In this document: piece by piece, positions 61,101-64,000 of the stretch
Layout: each line of letters opens with the position of its first letter
How positions within the stretch are numbered: the first letter of the stretch is position 1
Assembly (NCBI RefSeq): GCF_000695685.1
Contig: NZ_JFFR01000027.1
Location: 310,001-374,000 of the forward strand
Reading direction: 5' to 3'
DNA length: 64,000 nt
Source of the DNA: Vibrio fortis
GTDB lineage: Bacteria; Pseudomonadota; Gammaproteobacteria; Enterobacterales; Vibrionaceae
The notes under the pieces: generated by a model
Told to the model about the DNA's origin: nothing
What the model saw: only the letters and a program-made list of their open reading frames with translations
Database searches by the model: none
Made by a program: the position numbers and the translations under genes

Positions 61101-61213
61101 GGGTCTTCTAAACGTGAAAGGTTGCTAAAAGAGCTCACACCACCGATAGCTAGAATAACCAGAAACAGCCAGCTAATAACTTTGTTTTTTATTGAATATT
61201 CTGCGATGTTCAT
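58154..61213 (-). CDS. RND efflux pump (VmeV/VexK type)
   Basis: 1019 residues with the RND plan: N-terminal MNIAEYSIKNKVISWLFLVILAIGGV, two periplasmic porter loops and twelve membrane segments. The TM4 motif is LGMLVDNAIVVVEG, with one Asp (the second Asp of AcrB-type VDD is Asn), as in the VmeV/VexK and other non-HAE1 branches. The region FMLMDYNEVELHRISLGALIIALG is the usual TM3-TM4. The second repeat has the matching LSLSGMILKNGIVLLDQI. Together with two lipoprotein adaptors it forms a tripartite pump; an outer membrane channel (TolC/VpoC) is encoded elsewhere. Start overlaps the second adaptor by four bases. Confidence 0.9.
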   Translation of the reverse strand: MNIAEYSIKNKVISWLFLVILAIGGVSSFSNLSRLEDPAFTIKDAMIISTYPGASSMEVEEELTYPLEKEIRQLPYIDKITSTSSDGMSQIMVSMKMDYGPDELPQIWDEMRRKINDLQPTLPSGVQSVQIIDDFGDVFGVMLMLTGDGYDYVELKQYADYLTRELELVDGVGKVSIAGDQQEQLFVEMSLERLAALNLDMTTVTSLLAQQNSVVSSGEVMLNGQSLAIKPNGTLSTVEELENLIIHGRDTGNLIRLKDVSTVTRGIAEKPGNVLTYNGKPAINIGIAFSSGVNVVEIGQALDAELERLESIKPAGIELNYFYNQAQEVDKSVSDFIISLVEAVAIVIVVLLFAMGLRSGLIIGLVLLLTVFGTFILMDYNEVELHRISLGALIIALGMLVDNAIVVVEGILVGLKKGKTKLQAAKDIVTQTQWPLLGATIIAITAFAPIGLSKDATGEFMGSLFWVLCFSLFLSWITALTLTPFLADLMLKEEDKTGTDEDPYKGILFVVFGAMLKFALRFRWLTVASMVGLLAVSVVGFGMVKQQFFPASNTPMFYVDMWMPEGTDIRETIKQTEKVESYIRKLDNVEFVTTTAGQGMQRFALTYQPEKSYEAYAQLQVRTTDRDTMFATLEKLDEKLAIEFEQPTFQFKLIEFGPSPASKIEARVIGPDPDVLRTIATDVENILLADPGARNVRHDWRERTKELVPLFNESKARRLGISKADLSHTLQMAFGGYNIGLLRDGTHMLPIVARLPEEERFDFESLNNVKIWSPSLQTYIPVEQVIDGVELQWSEPLIQRKNRKRTLTVLADHDVLGDETPASLFARVQPKIEALPLPSGYSIEWGGEYESSKDAQESLFGSLPMGYLLMFIITMLLFNSVRKPLVIWFTVPLSIIGVSIGLLSTNMPFSFTAFLGLLSLSGMILKNGIVLLDQINSELETGKDPYLAVVDSAISRVRPVSMAALTTILGMIPLVFDAFFGSMAITIMAGLGFATVLTLIVVPVMFAILFRIKPSTAGY

Positions 61214-62265
61214 TCTGCTTTTCCTGACAATTTCATTCCATCACGTAATTTGCGTAAGTTGGAGTTGATCAGTTGATCACCCTGCTCTACACCATGTGCG
61301 ATAAGCGCACCTTGACCGCTGATTTTTTCTACCTCAACTAGGTTTTTATAGGCTTGGCCATCTTCGAGTTTCCATACATAAAACTCGTTGGCTTCCGAGC
61401 CTGCTTGTAGGGTGGTCATAGGCAGTTGATAACCTTGCACATCGCTCAAACCCGCTTTAGCCATATCAACGTTCACCGTAACGCTAGTACCTGGCATGAC
61501 TGGAGTTTCAAGCTGTGGCATCGACATCCAAAACTCGTAAGTTCTCGATTGCGGGTGTAATTCACTAGTGTGCTCTAAATAAATCAGAGGGTAAGAGCCT
61601 TCAATGCCACCAAAAGTCGCATTCGGGCGATAACTGCTAGAGCGCATGTCTGGGCTAATCGCAGCCAAAATTGAGTCTGAAACTTGAATGCGCACATACA
61701 CCTTATCGTTTTGATAGAGGTTCAGCAGTGTTTCACCCGGAGTGGTATTTTCAAATTGCTTTTTATCGACTGTAGAGACAGTACCGGTGAACGGTGCGTG
61801 AAGTTCGGTGTACCCCAGCGCTTGTTTAGCCGACGCCAAATTGGCAGACGCAAGCTTAAAGTTCGCCGTTAGCTGATCAAATTCAGACTTTGAAAGCATC
61901 TTGCTGGCAAACATCTCTTTACCACGCTCTAGCTGCTTATTAGCAAGATCATATTGAGACTGTGCATCTACTACATCTTGACGGTAAGTGTCGCCATCAA
62001 TTGTCGCTAAAAGCTGCCCTTTCTTAACCACGTCGCCCGCTTCTACGAGCACTTGGTCAATCTCACCGGCAATGCGAAATGCCAATGGTGTCAATTCTGC
62101 AGCCATCACTTGGCCGTTGAAATTACGGAATTGCTCTTTAAGAGGTGCTTTCACTTCAAAAGTCGATACCGTTAGTGTTGGCTGCTCTCTGTGTACGGTT
62201 TCGTTATTACACGCAGCAAGTGCCAGCGTTGAAGCAACAACGACCACTAATTTATTGAATTTCAT
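61210..62265 (-). CDS. Second periplasmic adaptor (MFP) lipoprotein of the RND operon
   Basis: 351 residues. Lipobox LALAAC (Cys19), +2 Asn. Adaptor order: barrel-sandwich hybrid part (PLAFRIAGEIDQVLVEAGDVVKKGQLLATIDGDTYRQDV), alpha-hairpin (VDAQSQYDLANKQLERGKEMFASKMLSKSEFDQLTANFKLASANLASAKQALGYTELHAPFTGTVSTV), beta-barrel and membrane-proximal domain. Overlaps the first adaptor gene by one base (TAATG) and the pump by four. Two adaptors per pump is the VmeTUV arrangement. Confidence 0.9.
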   Translation of the reverse strand: MKFNKLVVVVASTLALAACNNETVHREQPTLTVSTFEVKAPLKEQFRNFNGQVMAAELTPLAFRIAGEIDQVLVEAGDVVKKGQLLATIDGDTYRQDVVDAQSQYDLANKQLERGKEMFASKMLSKSEFDQLTANFKLASANLASAKQALGYTELHAPFTGTVSTVDKKQFENTTPGETLLNLYQNDKVYVRIQVSDSILAAISPDMRSSSYRPNATFGGIEGSYPLIYLEHTSELHPQSRTYEFWMSMPQLETPVMPGTSVTVNVDMAKAGLSDVQGYQLPMTTLQAGSEANEFYVWKLEDGQAYKNLVEVEKISGQGALIAHGVEQGDQLINSNLRKLRDGMKLSGKAE

Positions 62266-63353
62266 TAAATGCCGCCCTCACGCGTCCACGCTTTTACTTG
62301 CTGTCCATCAACCAATGCATCTACGCCCGCTTCAACAATTAAGTCGCCGCCCATGAGACCACCCACAACGCGACCATTTTCATTCAGCGCAACTGTCACT
62401 TTTGAGATCATTTGAGATACAGGGTCGTAACGCCACAGTTCGCCTCGGGTTTCTTCTTTGGTTACCCATGCTGAATCTACGATACCGATGCCTTTTTCAT
62501 CGGTGGATTTTTGAACTTCAACTTGAGCTGTCATACCAGAGAGTAAATTCAACTCAGTGGGCTTTTGAATTGATACAACCGCTTGGTAGCTGTTGGTATC
62601 TTCGTCTGGTTGCGTCGAAATCTCTTTGAAGCGTGTTGGAATGCGAATCCCGCGATGACTGTCCATCACGACCCACATGTTGGATTGAACAAAATCGCTA
62701 ATGCTACGATCTTCCAGTTTGGCAACAGGAACCGAGAAAGTAACGTCCATAGCACGGTGGTTCAAAATGTTGAGAACTGGCTGTTTCTCGCCGATAACTT
62801 GATGTTGCTTGCCAAAGACCATAGACACGACACCATCAAAAGGCGCCACTAGCTTTGTATAACCCAGGTTGGTTTTCGCTTGCTCAAGTTCTACACCGGC
62901 AGCTGTGTAGTTATTCACTGCTTGGTCGTAGTAATCGGTGCTCACCAACTTCTTAGCATAAAGTTCTGAAGCTTGTTGGTACTGACTATTTGCAAGATCG
63001 TACTTTGCCTGCGCTGCATCGAGTGCGATTCGGAAATCTGTCGAGTCTAAAACAACGAGTGTCTCGCCCTTTTTGACATCTTGCCCCATGCGAACTGCGA
63101 AGTTGTCGATCTGGCCACCCACTTGAAAAGAGAGTGCTGCGCGGTCGGTTGCATCTACTTTAGCGATGTAGCTATCAAGCTCGATATTGGTCTGTTTCGG
63201 GATCTCCAATAACTTCACTGGCTTGATAACCAGTTCATTTTCTTCTGATTGTACTTTGTTACATCCGGTCAAGGAGCTCGCTAGGAGGATAACTGCTACA
63301 ACAGCTCCTAGCGTCTTTACCGGTTTGGCTCTGAAAGATGATTTGGACTGCAT
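62265..63353 (-). CDS. First periplasmic adaptor (MFP) lipoprotein of the RND operon
   Basis: 362 residues. Signal with lipobox SLTGC (Cys31), preceded by a longer basic N-terminus. Domains as in other MFPs: ALSFQVGGQIDNFAVRMGQDVKKGETLVVLDSTDFRIALDAAQAKYDLANSQYQQASELYAKKLVSTDYYDQAVNNYTAAGVELEQAKTNLGYTKLVAPFDGVVSMVF. It is the promoter-proximal gene, 150 bp from the divergent TetR gene, with two operators between them. Confidence 0.9.
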   Translation of the reverse strand: MQSKSSFRAKPVKTLGAVVAVILLASSLTGCNKVQSEENELVIKPVKLLEIPKQTNIELDSYIAKVDATDRAALSFQVGGQIDNFAVRMGQDVKKGETLVVLDSTDFRIALDAAQAKYDLANSQYQQASELYAKKLVSTDYYDQAVNNYTAAGVELEQAKTNLGYTKLVAPFDGVVSMVFGKQHQVIGEKQPVLNILNHRAMDVTFSVPVAKLEDRSISDFVQSNMWVVMDSHRGIRIPTRFKEISTQPDEDTNSYQAVVSIQKPTELNLLSGMTAQVEVQKSTDEKGIGIVDSAWVTKEETRGELWRYDPVSQMISKVTVALNENGRVVGGLMGGDLIVEAGVDALVDGQQVKAWTREGGI

Positions 63354-63381
63354 TAAGCGGCTCCATTTAATTATTATGATT

Positions 63382-63449
63382 TACTACACAGGTGTGCAGT
63401 ATATTTAAATTAACGGAATTAACAAGCTTTACTTTCCACCTGTGCAGTA
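63382..63449. promoter_or_regulatory. Pair of TetR-type operators in the divergent region
   Basis: Operator 1 is TACTACACAGGTGTGCAGTA (63382-63401), arms TACTxCACA/TGTGxAGTA with a 2-base centre and nine of ten pairs. Operator 2 is TACTTTCCACCTGTGCAGTA (63430-63449) with the same right arm and a weaker left arm. They are 48 bp apart, start to start. The right half TGTGCAGTAT recurs in both. They probably bind the adjacent TetR regulator and control both the pump operon and the regulator itself. Confidence 0.7.
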
Positions 63450-63503
63450 TTTTTTATTTCGACAAAAACAGTGTAGAATTAGAACATCATCCTAATTTGC
63501 GAA

Positions 63504-64000
63504 ATGACAATGACAGAAAAAATGACGATGACTGAAAAGAAGCAAGGCCGTAGAAGTGCCAAAGATGCTGAAGAAACACGTTTTCAGATCATGACCATTG
63601 CGGCGGAGTTGTTCTGCGACCAAGGCTACGAACGCGTTTCGTTGCGTAATATCAGTGATAAGGCGGGCGTTTCTCACAGCTTAATCCGTCATCACTTTGG
63701 TAGCAAAGAGAAGATTTGGCACGCGATCAGCGATTGCTTGCATGCGTATTTTCAAGCTTACATCGCTAAGATCATGCAAGAGCTGCCAAAAGACGTAACG
63801 CCAAAGGTCACCCTATATCTGTTTTCGATGCGACTGTTCACCAATATGATCCACTCTCGCAGACCGATGCAGTTGATTTCGGACTCAGTACGACAGGAAG
63901 ACAATCTGGTTGACTATTTCATTGATAACGTCGGTGACATCGAGCAAGAGATCAACATGCTTGCAGATGAATACAATGCTGCTTACCCAGAGCACCCTAT
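63504..64000 (+). CDS. TetR/AcrR-family regulator of the RND operon, partial at the window end
   Basis: Open at the window end (165 codons seen). ATG 63504 opens MTMTEKMTMTEKKQGRRSAKDAE, so any of four in-frame ATGs could start it. HTH at about 30-70: RFQIMTIAAELFCDQGYERVSLRNISDKAGVSHSLIRHHFGSKEKIWHAIS, the TetR pattern (VSHSLIRHHFGSKE). The C-terminal ligand domain is truncated. Divergent from the pump operon, with operators at 63382-63449, so it is its likely repressor (VexL/VmeR type); the ligand is unknown. Confidence 0.88.
   Translation, partial: MTMTEKMTMTEKKQGRRSAKDAEETRFQIMTIAAELFCDQGYERVSLRNISDKAGVSHSLIRHHFGSKEKIWHAISDCLHAYFQAYIAKIMQELPKDVTPKVTLYLFSMRLFTNMIHSRRPMQLISDSVRQEDNLVDYFIDNVGDIEQEINMLADEYNAAYPEHP

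Overview
The window is Vibrio-type gammaproteobacterial DNA. The evidence is a hupR/hupA heme-uptake pair, a fadL-volA phospholipid-scavenging pair, FabV enoyl reductase, a VmeTUV/VexIJK-style efflux operon with two adaptors, and a Vibrio-type dif site (28 bp) at 4220-4247. The window lies in a replication-terminus region: besides the dif-like site it carries four perfect 13-bp matS sites (GTGACRNYGTCAC), where chance predicts about 0.015. The hutA/hupA, volA and fadL genes of V. cholerae are, as I recall, on chromosome 2, so this is probably the terminus of a secondary chromosome; that assignment is inference.

Region 1 (1-4247) is the repressor-proximal part of an integrated filamentous phage (inovirus). 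The early and structural genes run leftward: a DEDDh exonuclease, a 66-aa protein, an RstA-like rolling-circle initiator, an RstB/DUF1293-like ssDNA-binding protein, a 75-aa protein, major coat pVIII, a 26-aa pVII/pIX-like protein, a central terminator, and the N-terminal part of a pIII-like adsorption protein with a 21-bp tandem repeat. A DUF3693 repressor runs rightward, and its last codons are the XerC/XerD recombination site itself. The rest of the phage (pVI, Zot and so on) lies left of the window.

Region 2 (4.4-31 kb) is core chromosome: yciH with a DUF3319 gene, a degenerate tyrosine recombinase, D-Ala-D-Ala ligase, a SPOR lipoprotein, the PatZ acetyltransferase, hupR/hupA, galE, the pxpABC 5-oxoprolinase operon, an FAD oxidoreductase, ybbAP/tesA, fabV, a GAF-GGDEF-EAL protein, a P-loop ATPase, a J-domain protein and a 2OG-Fe(II) oxygenase.

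Region 3 (31-50 kb) holds a YjdF membrane protein, an sgrR-like/EamA/zinc-ribbon operon, a thioesterase, two membrane-associated metalloproteases, fadL-volA with a FadR-like operator, yjdM (phnA), a DEAD helicase, a DUF1223 protein and alx (terC) under a yybP-ykoY manganese riboswitch. A 31-aa membrane miniprotein and a 5'-nucleotidase-type phosphoesterase follow.

Region 4 (49-64 kb) holds a YbjD/OLD nuclease, a DUF1097 protein, a LysR regulator divergent from an unusual FocA-CBS fusion, yceI-cytochrome b561, a DUF2164 protein, an unknown protein, a stand-alone EAL phosphodiesterase, and an RND efflux operon (two lipoprotein adaptors plus pump) divergent from a TetR regulator with a pair of operators; that regulator runs off the window end. 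I saw no tRNA, rRNA, CRISPR array or insertion sequence.
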